Shown here: positions 7,522 to 15,660 of the stretch, piece after piece
Layout: every line of letters begins with the position of its first letter
How positions within the stretch are numbered: the first letter of the stretch is position 1
Assembly: GCA_017512705.1 (NCBI GenBank)
Contig: JAFWEX010000084.1
Location: forward strand, 62,001 to 126,000
Source: Paenibacillus sp.
Lineage (GTDB): Bacteria > Bacillota > Bacilli > Paenibacillales > Paenibacillaceae
Reading direction: 5' to 3'
DNA length: 64,000 nt
The notes under the pieces: model-generated
The model's database searches: none
Told to the model about the DNA's origin: nothing
What the model saw: the letters and a program-made list of their open reading frames with translations, nothing else
Position numbers and translations under genes: made by a program

Positions 7522-8262
7522 ATGGATAAAGTAGCAATTATCACAGGCGCTAGCAGCGGAATGGGAGCGGCTACTGCCAGACTTCTCGCCAAACACGGTA
7601 TTAAAATCATGCTCGCCGCTCGTCGGGAAAATCGTTTGCAGCAACTGCAGGAAGAAATTCGTGCTGCTGGAGGCGAAGCCAGCTATAAAGTGACTGATGT
7701 CACTTCTCGTACCGACGTGGAAGCATTGGCAGATGAAACCATTAAAACCTACGGACAAATCGACATTATGATCAATAACGCGGGGATTATGCCACTTTCA
7801 TTCTTTAAGAATTTAAAGGTTGATGAATGGGATCGAATGATAGACGTAAACATTAAAGGCGTCCTCTATGGGATGGCGGCTGTCTACAAGCATATGGAAG
7901 AACGCAATGAGGGACACATTATTAATTTCTCGTCCATTGCGGGGCATATCATTTTCCCTACAAGCTCCATTTATAGTGCAACCAAACATGCTGTACGGAT
8001 TTTAACGGAAGGTATGCGAACCGAACTGGGAGCCAAGCAAAATATTCGGACAACTCTTATCTCCCCAGGCGCCGTGGAAACCGAGTTGTATGATACTATT
8101 ACTGACAACTCGATTTTCCCGGCATTGGAGAAATTGGGCAGCCAGGAATGGGACCAACTTGACCCTAACGACATTGCGAGAACCATACTGTTTGCAATTC
8201 AGCAGCCGGCTAACGTGACGATAAACGAACTTATTGTTCGTCCCACATCGCAAAGCTTGTAA
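7522..8262 (+). CDS. SDR-family oxidoreductase
   Basis: 246 residues, classical short-chain dehydrogenase. Seen: cofactor motif T-G-A-S-S-G-M-G near the N-terminus, N-N-A-G at about residues 87-90, catalytic Ser in S-S-I-A-G, and the active-site pair in Y-S-A-T-K. The basic A-A-R-R-E-N after the second strand favours NADP(H). ATG 7522 has AAAGGGGAAA upstream; frame starts from 7462 lie in the promoter. It is probably regulated by the upstream MerR protein through the 19-bp-spacer promoter. The substrate cannot be told from sequence. Confidence 0.9.
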   Translation: MDKVAIITGASSGMGAATARLLAKHGIKIMLAARRENRLQQLQEEIRAAGGEASYKVTDVTSRTDVEALADETIKTYGQIDIMINNAGIMPLSFFKNLKVDEWDRMIDVNIKGVLYGMAAVYKHMEERNEGHIINFSSIAGHIIFPTSSIYSATKHAVRILTEGMRTELGAKQNIRTTLISPGAVETELYDTITDNSIFPALEKLGSQEWDQLDPNDIARTILFAIQQPANVTINELIVRPTSQSL

Positions 8263-8656
8263 GATCAGATCATTCAGTAGTTGGCGCAAAAAACCATGTC
8301 CCAAGGCGTGGATTTTTCAATTCATTTAAGTATCGCCCAGATTCGCTTCTGGCTCGATGTACTGGTAAATTATTAATTTGGGACTGGGAATTCTCCGTCA
8401 CGGGAAAAGTAAGGATTCAACTAACGGGAAACGATAGTTTAACAAAGCAAAAGGGTCATCCTGGCAAAGGATGGCCCTAAAACTTGCGCAAAGACATTCT
8501 AGTTATTGTAGGGATAGCATTCACGAACTTGTTATTTTTGTAATTAACAGAATTGTTATGCGTGCTTGCGTCCTTCTGTCCAGCTTTCCTCCGAACGCCG
8601 GGTTAAAGAGCACCAGGAGCATTGCCGCGATAAAGCTTACACAACATAGTCCCTCC
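8263..8656. other. 394-bp gap with a repeated hairpin
   Basis: Contains hairpin GGGTCATCCT-GGCAA-AGGATGGCCC at 8453-8477 followed by CTAAAACTTGC, nearly the same as the hairpin plus TTAAAACTTGC at 41442-41473. Minus-strand positions about 8521-8650 can encode a hydrophobic peptide, but without a good start; possibly a gene remnant. Confidence 0.45.
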
Positions 8657-9352
8657 TTACCAAGGAACGACTCCATTCCGATCCATAAAAGTACCCGTAG
8701 GTCCATTGCAGTCAAGAGTCGCAAGCTTCACAATCACATCTGTACCCTCACTGACGGTTTGGTAGCCGCGATGCCCATTGAGGTCGGTTGCTGTCGGGCC
8801 GGGATCGGCGGCATTTATACGGAATTCAGGCAAGGCTTTGGCATATTGCACAGTCAGCATTGTTACTGCCGCTTTGGATGACGAGTAAATCAAATCGTTT
8901 ATTTGCGATTCAATCTTTTCAGGATTTGTCACGCGGGTAAAGGAACCTAACCCACTGCTGATATTGACGATAACAGGCGTTGCCGATTTGTGCAGAAGAG
9001 GAAGAAATGCTTGTGTCACACGAACAATACCGAAGACATTGGTGTCATAAACGGTGCGGAAGTCTTCTGCATCCACATCATTAGCGCCCAGAAGACCGCT
9101 TGTTATTCCCGCATTATTGATAAGTACATCCAAATGCCCTTCATTTTGTTTAATTTCGGTAGCTGCTTCATGTATGGACGTAAGATCGGTCACATCAATC
9201 CGTACAAACTTTGCGCCAAGCTTATCAGCCGAGTCTTTCCCGCGTTCTACACTGCGAGCACCAATGTACACATTGTGACCCTGTTCGATCAATCGCCGTG
9301 CAGTTTCGAAGCCCAGCCCTTTGTTTCCACCTGTAATTAATGTAACTGTCAA
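8657..9352 (-). CDS. SDR-family NAD(P)-dependent oxidoreductase
   Basis: 231 residues. G-G-N-K-G-L-G-F cofactor motif at residues 8-15, N-N-A-G at about 85, Ser in N-I-S-S-G and Y-S-S-S-K catalytic pair. The N-terminus T-L-I-T-G-G-N-K-G-L-G resembles the carbonyl-reductase-like SDR branch. It is monocistronic on the minus strand; a perfect 8-bp dyad (9375-9394) lies just upstream of the start, so a repressor is likely. The encoding regulator is not obvious nearby. Confidence 0.88.
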   Translation of the reverse strand: MTVTLITGGNKGLGFETARRLIEQGHNVYIGARSVERGKDSADKLGAKFVRIDVTDLTSIHEAATEIKQNEGHLDVLINNAGITSGLLGANDVDAEDFRTVYDTNVFGIVRVTQAFLPLLHKSATPVIVNISSGLGSFTRVTNPEKIESQINDLIYSSSKAAVTMLTVQYAKALPEFRINAADPGPTATDLNGHRGYQTVSEGTDVIVKLATLDCNGPTGTFMDRNGVVPW

Positions 9353-9374
9353 TTCAAACAGCTCCTCGCCATTA

Positions 9375-9394
9375 ATGTGATATACCTATCACAT
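9375..9394 (-). promoter_or_regulatory. perfect inverted repeat upstream of the SDR gene
   Basis: ATGTGATA-TACC-TATCACAT. The ATGT...ACAT ends are reminiscent of PadR or MarR/HxlR operators, but the spacing differs from the PadR consensus; the regulator is unknown. Confidence 0.6.
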
Positions 9395-9546
9395 AATAAC
9401 ATAGCTAATGTAATATTTAGTTAATCATTTCAATAAAGGCCAGGAACTGGATTGTTTTGAATTCGACTTCACCGTGGTGCTTCTCACAGAGAATACGTTT
9501 ACTCTTCGCAAGGATTTGATTCCGGGCAGCTCGTGCAGTGGTAGCT

Positions 9547-10545
9547 TTACTTCGCCGGCGCGTATGCTTCATCCAAGAAACCGCGGATGGCTTGAAAAGC
9601 TTGAAGTTTGTTTTTCTCCAGTAATACCATGTGCGTCCCTTCACCGATTTCCACCCAGCGGCGATAAGCGGCCCCTGTCAGGGAAGTGAAGAAATTCTGG
9701 GCCAATTCAAGAGGGACATCGATATCCCACTCGGCATGGACAAGAAGGACAGGAACCGTGATATCCTTAGGATCATAGAAAGCTTTGCCAGCCGTCCAGT
9801 ACTCGCGGATATCCAGAATAGGGCCATTGGTCGCCCGGATATGCTCAGGATGATCGGTTAAGCTCCCCGGATCCGAAGCAAGAGTAGCTTTGACCCATTG
9901 TTCAAACCAACCGTCCGGAATCAGATCAATGCGTTTATGTTCTGGCGCCGCGCTCAGCCAGCGTTCCTTCGTGCTGCCGACAGCAACAAGGCGATATGAA
10001 CCGAGTGGGCCTCCGGTATCGATCGGAACCGGTTTGGAGCTTAGCCATTGCGGTGCAACAAGCGTAAGCTTGTTTACTTTCTCGTTGTTTTGGCTGGTAT
10101 AAACTCCCGCAACCGTTCCGCCCCAAGACATTCCCAGTATGCTGACCTTCGTTAAATTCCGGCGTTTCAAAACGTAGTCCACGGCTGTACCCAAATCCCG
10201 GACCCCTGTCTCCGTGCGGACAAGCGGCGGATTAAGGTCGGCAGGCTGCTCCATCTCAGGCGGTCTTGTCGAGCCGCCATAGCCGCGAACGTCCACGGCG
10301 TATACGTCATAGCCATGGCCGGCAAGGTAGTCCAGAAAAGAGAAGCCGTCCAGCTCCACATCGTACAGACTGCCAATTGAATAGGTAGCGCCATGAACCA
10401 TCACGATTGTTTTTTCGTTTGAGAAGGTATTCATGGAAGCGGGACGTTTATTTCGTACATAAAGCTCGATTCCGGGCGTATCGCTCGGGATACGCAGATC
10501 CTCGGTCACGATATGGTTTTTTTTAAGAAAATCACTGGTTGTCAT
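9547..10545 (-). CDS. alpha/beta hydrolase
   Basis: 332 residues. Oxyanion-region motif V-H-G-A-T-Y at about residues 50-55, nucleophile elbow G-M-S-W-G-G, acid in H-A-E-W-D-I-D, and catalytic His in E-G-T-H-M. The lid region lies between about 190 and 245. No signal peptide, so cytoplasmic. It lies 42 bp downstream of the metallo-hydrolase gene on the same strand and is probably co-transcribed with it. The substrate is unknown; an ester or lactone is plausible given the partner. Confidence 0.88.
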   Translation of the reverse strand: MTTSDFLKKNHIVTEDLRIPSDTPGIELYVRNKRPASMNTFSNEKTIVMVHGATYSIGSLYDVELDGFSFLDYLAGHGYDVYAVDVRGYGGSTRPPEMEQPADLNPPLVRTETGVRDLGTAVDYVLKRRNLTKVSILGMSWGGTVAGVYTSQNNEKVNKLTLVAPQWLSSKPVPIDTGGPLGSYRLVAVGSTKERWLSAAPEHKRIDLIPDGWFEQWVKATLASDPGSLTDHPEHIRATNGPILDIREYWTAGKAFYDPKDITVPVLLVHAEWDIDVPLELAQNFFTSLTGAAYRRWVEIGEGTHMVLLEKNKLQAFQAIRGFLDEAYAPAK

Positions 10546-10587
10546 AAGCTCAGCGCCTTCCGTATTGGATTTTGTTGTCAGGTTGTA

Positions 10588-11484
10588 TTAAATAAAGTTC
10601 CACTTATACTTGCCCTCGCTGCGAGTCACGTACCCCGCCGCGCTTCCGGGGAAATGCGTACTGAAATAAATGACTGGGCGATCCGCTATGAGCTCCAGCA
10701 CCCTAAGCCGTGTAACACGCGCTTGATCGGTAAATTCGCAGTACATGGAATTCCATTCCGGATTATAGACCTGAAAAGGATGGTGCATCACATCGGCGCC
10801 GAATAAAGCTTCTTCCCCGCCAGATTTGAGACGTATGGACATTTGGCCGATGCTGTGGCCGGGTGTCGGAATGAATGTGAATATATCAAGGAAATCTCCG
10901 CCCTCAGGGCCAATAGTCTGCGTTAAGCCGGCTTCAACAACAGGCAATACGCTTTCTTCGTAAACATTAAAATTTGCTTCGTTTGCTTTGTTGTGACTGA
11001 CTTCGCTGGAGTAATATTGCTGTTCTGCGAGGGGAAATACGTATTTGGCATTGGGGAAGGTCGGTACCCATTTTCCGTCCACAAGCTTTGTATTCCAGCC
11101 GACATGGTCCACATGCAAATGCGTTAGCAGAACGTGGTCTACTTCCTCCGGTGTAACCCCTGCCTCCTTCAGCCGCTGAAGATAGGGGAGCTGGAGATTG
11201 GCGAGATCGGGATTTAAAGGCAGGTTTTTATCGTTTCCTGTAGCCGTATCAATAAGGATCGTATGCTTCGGAGTTTTCACCACCCACGTTCCAATGCTGA
11301 CGATAAGCTGAGAATTTCCATCGATCAGGCCGGCCGGAAGAGAGTTCCGATTCTCCTCCAGGAACAGGGGGTTCCACGATCCCGGAAAATATACTTCTGG
11401 CGGAATACCGTCCAGCATCATCTCCGTGACACGCATCACGGTAACATCACCGACTCGATAGACTTTGGGAATTTTAGCAGTCAT
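10588..11484 (-). CDS. metallo-beta-lactamase-fold hydrolase (lactonase/quorum-quenching-like branch)
   Basis: 298 residues. Di-zinc motif H-L-H-V-D-H at about 124-129, with further ligands in T-P-G-H-S and G-A-D-V-M-H. This arrangement is shared with MBL-fold N-acyl-homoserine lactonases and alkylsulfatase/arylesterase relatives. ATG 11484 has AAAGGAG upstream. First gene of a probable two-gene operon with the alpha/beta hydrolase, and divergent from the XRE-cupin regulator, with three copies of an AATTTCGC element in the shared intergenic region. Confidence 0.85.
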   Translation of the reverse strand: MTAKIPKVYRVGDVTVMRVTEMMLDGIPPEVYFPGSWNPLFLEENRNSLPAGLIDGNSQLIVSIGTWVVKTPKHTILIDTATGNDKNLPLNPDLANLQLPYLQRLKEAGVTPEEVDHVLLTHLHVDHVGWNTKLVDGKWVPTFPNAKYVFPLAEQQYYSSEVSHNKANEANFNVYEESVLPVVEAGLTQTIGPEGGDFLDIFTFIPTPGHSIGQMSIRLKSGGEEALFGADVMHHPFQVYNPEWNSMYCEFTDQARVTRLRVLELIADRPVIYFSTHFPGSAAGYVTRSEGKYKWNFI

Positions 11485-11582
11485 TCTTTTAACTCCTTTC
11501 GTCCTTCTAATTTATTTTCTTTGATCCGGATAACAAGGAGGGCATATTGAATCAATGTGATTCGTTTCTCATTATTCATGGG

Positions 11583-11590
11583 AATTTCGC
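11583..11590. promoter_or_regulatory. AATTTCGC half-site 1
   Basis: First of three AATTTCGC copies in the divergent intergenic region (others at 11711-11718 and 11772-11779). Confidence 0.45.
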
Positions 11591-11672
11591 TGCAAATGAA
11601 AATAATTCTGTTGAAACGAACGATCGCCAGGAAAATCGGGTAAGATTCGTTCACCAACCTTGGTTAAATGGT

Positions 11673-11689
11673 AGCCCAATAATTGGGCT
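11673..11689. promoter_or_regulatory. 17-bp dyad AGCCCAAT-A-ATTGGGCT
   Basis: Perfect inverted repeat in the middle of the divergent region between the MBL hydrolase and the XRE-cupin regulator; operator candidate. Confidence 0.5.
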
Positions 11690-11710
11690 ATATCAACGTT
11701 TTTACACCGT

Positions 11711-11728
11711 AATTTCGCTCTAGTGAAA
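11711..11728. promoter_or_regulatory. AATTTCGC half-site 2 (imperfect dyad)
   Basis: TTTCGC-TCTA-GTGAAA, just upstream of the -35 element of the regulator gene. Confidence 0.45.
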
Positions 11729-11732
11729 GGGC

Positions 11733-11762
11733 TTGATATAGCTCATGTTTTACACCTAATAT
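11733..11762 (+). promoter_or_regulatory. sigma-A-type promoter of the XRE-cupin gene
   Basis: TTGATA (11733-11738), 18-bp spacer, TAATAT (11757-11762). Confidence 0.65.
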
Positions 11763-11771
11763 GAATATATA

Positions 11772-11792
11772 AATTTCGCCAACAGCGAAATT
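11772..11792 (+). promoter_or_regulatory. operator dyad AATTTCGC-CAACA-GCGAAATT
   Basis: Perfect 8-bp inverted repeat placed over the expected transcription start of the regulator gene, consistent with autorepression. Confidence 0.65.
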
Positions 11793-11817
11793 ACATCGAA
11801 ATTCAGGAGGTTTGCAC

Positions 11818-12363
11818 ATGAATTCAATCGGCGAAGCCATTCGAAGCACGCGAAAAAAACAGAAATTAACGCTCAAGAAGGTAGCTCAAGCAGCCTCTGT
11901 ATCCGTATCTTTTCTCAGTGAAATTGAACGCGATAAGGCGAATCCGTCCATCAGTGTTCTGAAGCGTGTAGCTAATGCATTAAACGTGAATTTTACCGAT
12001 TTGTTCGGCGAGGAGAAACGAAGCATTGTCGTTAGAAAAAACGAACGCAAACCTTTGGTACATTCCGAAGGTTCACGTATTACCTGGTACGCGCTCAGTC
12101 AAGGAAGCAACAACCGAATGGGACCGATATGGGGAGCGTTGGAAGAAGGAGCGGCTTATGGCGACATCGGTGTCGGCCATAGCGATGGCGAGGAATTTCT
12201 ATTTGTCCACTCCGGACGTTTGGAGTTTATGCTGGGCAATGAACGTTACACGCTCGAAGATGGGGACAGCATCTATTATGATGCCAGAATCCCCCATAGT
12301 TATAAGAATATCTGGAATGGCGAAACGCTGCTAATAGCGGTTGCTACCCCGCCTACTTTTTGA
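11818..12363 (+). CDS. XRE-family regulator with C-terminal cupin domain
   Basis: 181 residues. Helix-turn-helix at about residues 5-60 (L-T-L-K-K-V-A-Q-A-A, F-L-S-E-I-E-R) and a cupin_2 domain at about 105-175 (H-S-D-G-E-E-F-L-F-V, D-G-D-S-I-Y-Y). Such proteins sense small ligands or amines through the cupin. ATG 11818 has AGGAGG 7 nt upstream; TTG 11812 would be too close. It is divergent from the MBL/alpha-beta hydrolase pair, which is its probable target along with itself. Confidence 0.9.
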   Translation: MNSIGEAIRSTRKKQKLTLKKVAQAASVSVSFLSEIERDKANPSISVLKRVANALNVNFTDLFGEEKRSIVVRKNERKPLVHSEGSRITWYALSQGSNNRMGPIWGALEEGAAYGDIGVGHSDGEEFLFVHSGRLEFMLGNERYTLEDGDSIYYDARIPHSYKNIWNGETLLIAVATPPTF

Positions 12364-12496
12364 CCGAACGGAATTGGAGGTGACAAGCAAGGTCATTAGG
12401 GTTATCTAAAAATAGGATAAAAATGGTTGACCTAGAAGAACTTCTCGTGATATATTGTGAATGCACAACATACACAATTTGATGAGGAGGCACGGC

Positions 12497-13351
12497 ATGC
12501 TGGCATTGGACATTCGCAATTTAAATAAAAAGTACAACAACTTTCAGCTAAAAGACGTATCGTTTCAATTGGAGAAGGGTTATATTATGGGGTTTATCGG
12601 TGCCAATGGCGCAGGAAAAACAACCACGATCAAATCGATCATGAACATGATTCAGGTCGATAGCGGCGAGGTATGCATTTTTGGCAAGAACATCGTCGAA
12701 CACGAGATCGAATTGAAGCAGGAAATCGGATGCGCATTCGGCGATATCGATTTCTATACACGAAGCAAGATCAAAACGCTGACCAATATCACAAGGAAGT
12801 TCTATAACAATTGGAATGACGAAACCTACTATAAATACCTAAAAGTATTCAAATTGGATGAACACAAAAAAATTGCCGAATTGTCTACAGGAATGAAAGT
12901 AAAGTACAGCTTGGCGCTTGCTTTATCCCATGGCGCGAAGCTTCTCGTCCTGGATGAACCGACAAGCGGACTCGATCCTGTATCAAGAGACGAACTGTTA
13001 GATATTTTTCAAGAGCTCATCGTTGGCGGCGAGATCAGCATTCTTTTCTCTACGCACATTACATCTGACTTGGAAAAATGTGCAGATTTTATAACCTTCA
13101 TTGATCAGGGGCAAATCATCGCCAGTTCCGAGAAACACGATTTTATGGAGTCCTATCGTTTAATCAGTGGCAGTGAGGGCCAATTGCGCCAAGTAAAGGA
13201 GCAGTTAATTTCCTACAAAATCAACTCTTTCGGCTTTACCGGATTGATTCATACCAAAGACTTGGACCCATCCTCCAACTTAAAGGCAACTACGCCGAGT
13301 CTTGAGGAGATCATGATTTATTTCGCGAAAAAGGAGGATGTGTATGTATAA
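12497..13351 (+). CDS. ABC transporter ATP-binding protein (YtrB-like)
   Basis: 284 residues. Walker A G-A-N-G-A-G-K-T-T, signature L-S-T-G-M-K, Walker B L-L-V-L-D-E-P-T-S-G-L-D, and switch His in S-T-H-I. ATG 12497 has GAGGAGG upstream; in-frame starts from 12461 lack a site. It overlaps the permease gene by 8 bp. With the downstream permease and YtrA-type GntR it forms a compact exporter operon of the kind that responds to cell-envelope antibiotics; the substrate is unknown. Confidence 0.92.
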   Translation: MLALDIRNLNKKYNNFQLKDVSFQLEKGYIMGFIGANGAGKTTTIKSIMNMIQVDSGEVCIFGKNIVEHEIELKQEIGCAFGDIDFYTRSKIKTLTNITRKFYNNWNDETYYKYLKVFKLDEHKKIAELSTGMKVKYSLALALSHGAKLLVLDEPTSGLDPVSRDELLDIFQELIVGGEISILFSTHITSDLEKCADFITFIDQGQIIASSEKHDFMESYRLISGSEGQLRQVKEQLISYKINSFGFTGLIHTKDLDPSSNLKATTPSLEEIMIYFAKKEDVYV

Positions 13352-14000
13352 TTTAGTGATGAAAGATTTGAAATTAGGGGTAAATCCCTGGTTCTTCATA
13401 TTACCCTTATTTACGGGTGCATTAATGCTGATCCCCGGTTGGATTTATTTTCTCGTCCCGCTCTATTTTTGTTTGATCACGGTACCGAACATTTTTGGTG
13501 GATTTAAAAGTCAGAATGATTTAATGTTTAGTACGATGATGCCGGTGACCAAAAAAGACATCGTGAAGGCTAGGATAACTGTTATTATCATCCTGGAACT
13601 CCTACATCTTTCTGTTGCAATGATCTTTAGCATCTTTACGCTTCGTCTATACCCGCAACTGACTTACTATTTCTTCGAGCCACACCTGGGTTTTTGGGGA
13701 TTGTGCTTTATGATGTTCGCGATCTTCAACATTGTACTTCTATCTATGTATTACAAGACGGCGTATAAGTATGGCGCGGCAACGACCGCATCGATTACAG
13801 TCGCTACACTTTTTGCAGGAGTTGCCCAATGGATCGGAATCCAGAGTCCGTGGATGAACGACATTTTCTATGGCTCCGGGGCAGATAATACGGTGCGGCA
13901 ACTATTTATTCTGATCCTAGGCATTGTGATTTTTATTGTATTTACCCTAATTACCTATCGGATTGCAGTGAGGCGATTCTTGAAAGTAGAGATGTTATGA
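13344..14000 (+). CDS. ABC-2 type permease
   Basis: 218 residues with about six hydrophobic segments and few charged loops. ATG 13344 is 6 nt after AGGAGG, which lies inside the end of the ATPase gene. It ends in an ATGA overlap with the GntR gene (13997-14000), indicating translational coupling. Membrane partner of the ATPase. Confidence 0.85.
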   Translation: MYNLVMKDLKLGVNPWFFILPLFTGALMLIPGWIYFLVPLYFCLITVPNIFGGFKSQNDLMFSTMMPVTKKDIVKARITVIIILELLHLSVAMIFSIFTLRLYPQLTYYFFEPHLGFWGLCFMMFAIFNIVLLSMYYKTAYKYGAATTASITVATLFAGVAQWIGIQSPWMNDIFYGSGADNTVRQLFILILGIVIFIVFTLITYRIAVRRFLKVEML

Positions 14001-14362
14001 ACGTAACGATTTCGAATAAATCAGAGAAACCAATTTATGAACAGCTTTATGAACAAATAAGCGCCCAAATTCTGAAGGGAGAGCTAGTAAGCGGCTATTG
14101 TCTGCCACCCATTCGACAAGCTGCCTTGGAGCTTGGGGTTAGTGTTATCACCGTAAAGAAGGCTTGGGAAGGACTAGAACGAAGCGGACTGATTTATACA
14201 GTAACAGGGAAGGGGTGCTTTGTAACCGAATTTACATCAGATGAGATGCTACGAATACGCAATGAAACGATCCTGAAGCAACTGGAAAACGACACATTAT
14301 ACTACAAATCCTTCGGCGTCACACTAGATGAAATTATAGAGCTGCTGAAGAGGGTTTATTAG
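13997..14362 (+). CDS. GntR-family regulator, YtrA subfamily
   Basis: 121 residues: N-terminal winged helix (P-I-Y-E-Q-L-Y-E-Q-I-S, L-P-P-I-R-Q-A-A, then V-I-T-V-K-K-A-W) and a short helical tail, the YtrA layout without a large effector domain. It is the last gene of the ABC operon and probably its repressor. Its last 18 codons, terminator and adjacent attachment-like site are duplicated at 16435-16556. Confidence 0.92.
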   Translation: MNVTISNKSEKPIYEQLYEQISAQILKGELVSGYCLPPIRQAALELGVSVITVKKAWEGLERSGLIYTVTGKGCFVTEFTSDEMLRIRNETILKQLENDTLYYKSFGVTLDEIIELLKRVY

Positions 14363-14363
14363 C

Positions 14364-14389
14364 AGGCGCTGAAATGGGCGCCTTTTTTT
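14364..14389 (+). terminator. Rho-independent terminator after gntR
   Basis: AGGCGC-8 nt-GCGCCT followed by seven T. Confidence 0.85.
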
Positions 14390-14682
14390 CATTCTACATA
14401 TTTTACGGAGAACCGTACCACAAGTAAGGCGAAATGTTGATTAGTCAAAAAAACAGTGTAATTCTCTCAACATAAATCTATAGTATCAAAAATAGATTTT
14501 CTGCTTTGAAATGATTTTCTGAGAGAATATAAAATTATTATCTTACGTTTGCATTATTTTGTCTTTTTGCGGCGAAAGGGTAATCTTGTTCAATGAAAAT
14601 ACTCTATCGAAAAGGGGACTTGTGAGGCATGGGTTTCGATTAGTGAAAAGTCGCATTATAACTAATCTACATTGCAATAAAA
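14390..14682. other. gap after attachment-like site 1
   Basis: AT-rich sequence following the attachment-like site; no gene found. The right edge is the terminator of the minus-strand SDR gene. Confidence 0.4.
14404..14430 (+). other. attachment-like site 1
   Basis: Shares GAACCGTACCACAAGTA (17 of 17) with the rlmH 3' end and reads G-E-P-Y-H-K-stop in frame. Preceded by TTTTACGG, so TACGG and CCGTA form a dyad. Confidence 0.75.
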
Positions 14683-14732
14683 AAATCCCTATATGGTTAC
14701 ATTAAAAAAAGTAACCACCATAGGGATTTTAT
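14682..14732 (-). terminator. terminator of the SDR gene
   Basis: Long hairpin with arms AAAATCCCTAT-TGGTTAC and GTAACCA-ATAGGGATTTT and T-runs on both sides. Confidence 0.75.
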
Positions 14733-14777
14733 TTTAAATTATAGACACTTCATACACTTCATACTTATTATAAATAA

Positions 14778-15512
14778 TTAAATGGTATCTTTTCCACCAT
14801 CAACAATGTAAGTTTGACCAGTCACATAAGATGCTTCATCTGATGCTAAGAAACAAGCGACATTTGCAAGCTCAGAAGGTTGACCGATTCTTCCCATCGG
14901 AATGGCTTCTGAGTATACTTTTAACATGTCTTCGTCTACATCTTTTAAGATACCTGTATTAACTACACCTGGAGAGATACCGTTGACACGAATGTTATCA
15001 CGAGCATAATCATAACCAGCTTGACGAGTTAACATTAGAACTGCACCTTTTGAAGTAACATAAGCGGGTGATCCTGGAGTAGCATGTTGAGAAGAAATGG
15101 AAACGGTATTTACAATTGAACCGCCGCCATTTTTTTTCATATAAGGAACTGCATGTTTGATACCAAAGAATGGGCCATTAATATTGATACTAATGACTTT
15201 ATTCCATTGCTCTTCAGTATATTCATCAATATTTGCGTAAGCTCCAATAATACCTGCATTGTTACATAAGATATCTAGCTTGCCAAAAGTATTTACTGCT
15301 GTTTCAATAAGATTTTTTACATCTGCTTCTTTTGAAACATCTACTTTTACAGCTTTTACATTTTCGCCAAACGTTTTTTCAAGGTCAAAGATATTGTCTG
15401 TGATATCCCCCACAACAACCTTTGCGCCTTCTTTAACAAACTTTTCTGCGATTGCATAACCAATACCCGAAGCAGCGCCAGTTACAACAGCTATTTTGTT
15501 TTCTAATTTCAT
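14778..15512 (-). CDS. SDR-family oxidoreductase (3-oxoacyl-reductase/glucose-dehydrogenase-like)
   Basis: 244 residues. T-G-A-A-S-G-I-G cofactor loop, N-N-A-G, Ser in V-S-I-S-S-Q and Y-V-T-S-K catalytic pair; Asp at the end of the second strand (V-V-G-D-I-T-D) favours NAD(H). Start at ATG 15512 with AAGGAGGG upstream. It is divergent from a TetR gene, its likely regulator. The gene is visibly AT-richer than the core genes at 1-6.5 kb, like the rest of the 14.4-19 kb block. Confidence 0.9.
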   Translation of the reverse strand: MKLENKIAVVTGAASGIGYAIAEKFVKEGAKVVVGDITDNIFDLEKTFGENVKAVKVDVSKEADVKNLIETAVNTFGKLDILCNNAGIIGAYANIDEYTEEQWNKVISININGPFFGIKHAVPYMKKNGGGSIVNTVSISSQHATPGSPAYVTSKGAVLMLTRQAGYDYARDNIRVNGISPGVVNTGILKDVDEDMLKVYSEAIPMGRIGQPSELANVACFLASDEASYVTGQTYIVDGGKDTI

Positions 15513-15660
15513 TTTTGTAACCCTCCTTGTATTCACATAATATTCACAACTTCAACTTAACACTTGTTATGTATAATGAGGTAATCAAATCCCCTTCAAA
15601 TGAAGCTTAATCAACAATTTTGGTGAAATTGTTTGGTATCTCTGTAATAGGATGTGACGT

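Larger units (their letters stand above)
6541..14426. mobile_element. SCC-like cassette A
   Basis: Segment between the rlmH attachment-like site and the second copy at 14404-14430. It carries SDR fragments, MerR/SDR, SDR, hydrolase/MBL genes, XRE-cupin and an ABC/GntR operon. No recombinase was seen. The element call is inferred from the flanking direct repeats. Confidence 0.5.
14308..14430 (+). repeat. direct repeat copy 1: gntR tail, terminator and attachment-like site
   Basis: About 120 bp beginning ATCCTTCGGCGTCAC. The second copy is at 16435-16556 with scattered substitutions. The two copies bracket the SDR/TetR segment. Confidence 0.85.

Noticed and set aside
8471-8881. 136-codon plus-strand frame over the SDR 3' end
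   Set aside because: Antisense to a clear SDR gene, no ribosome site.
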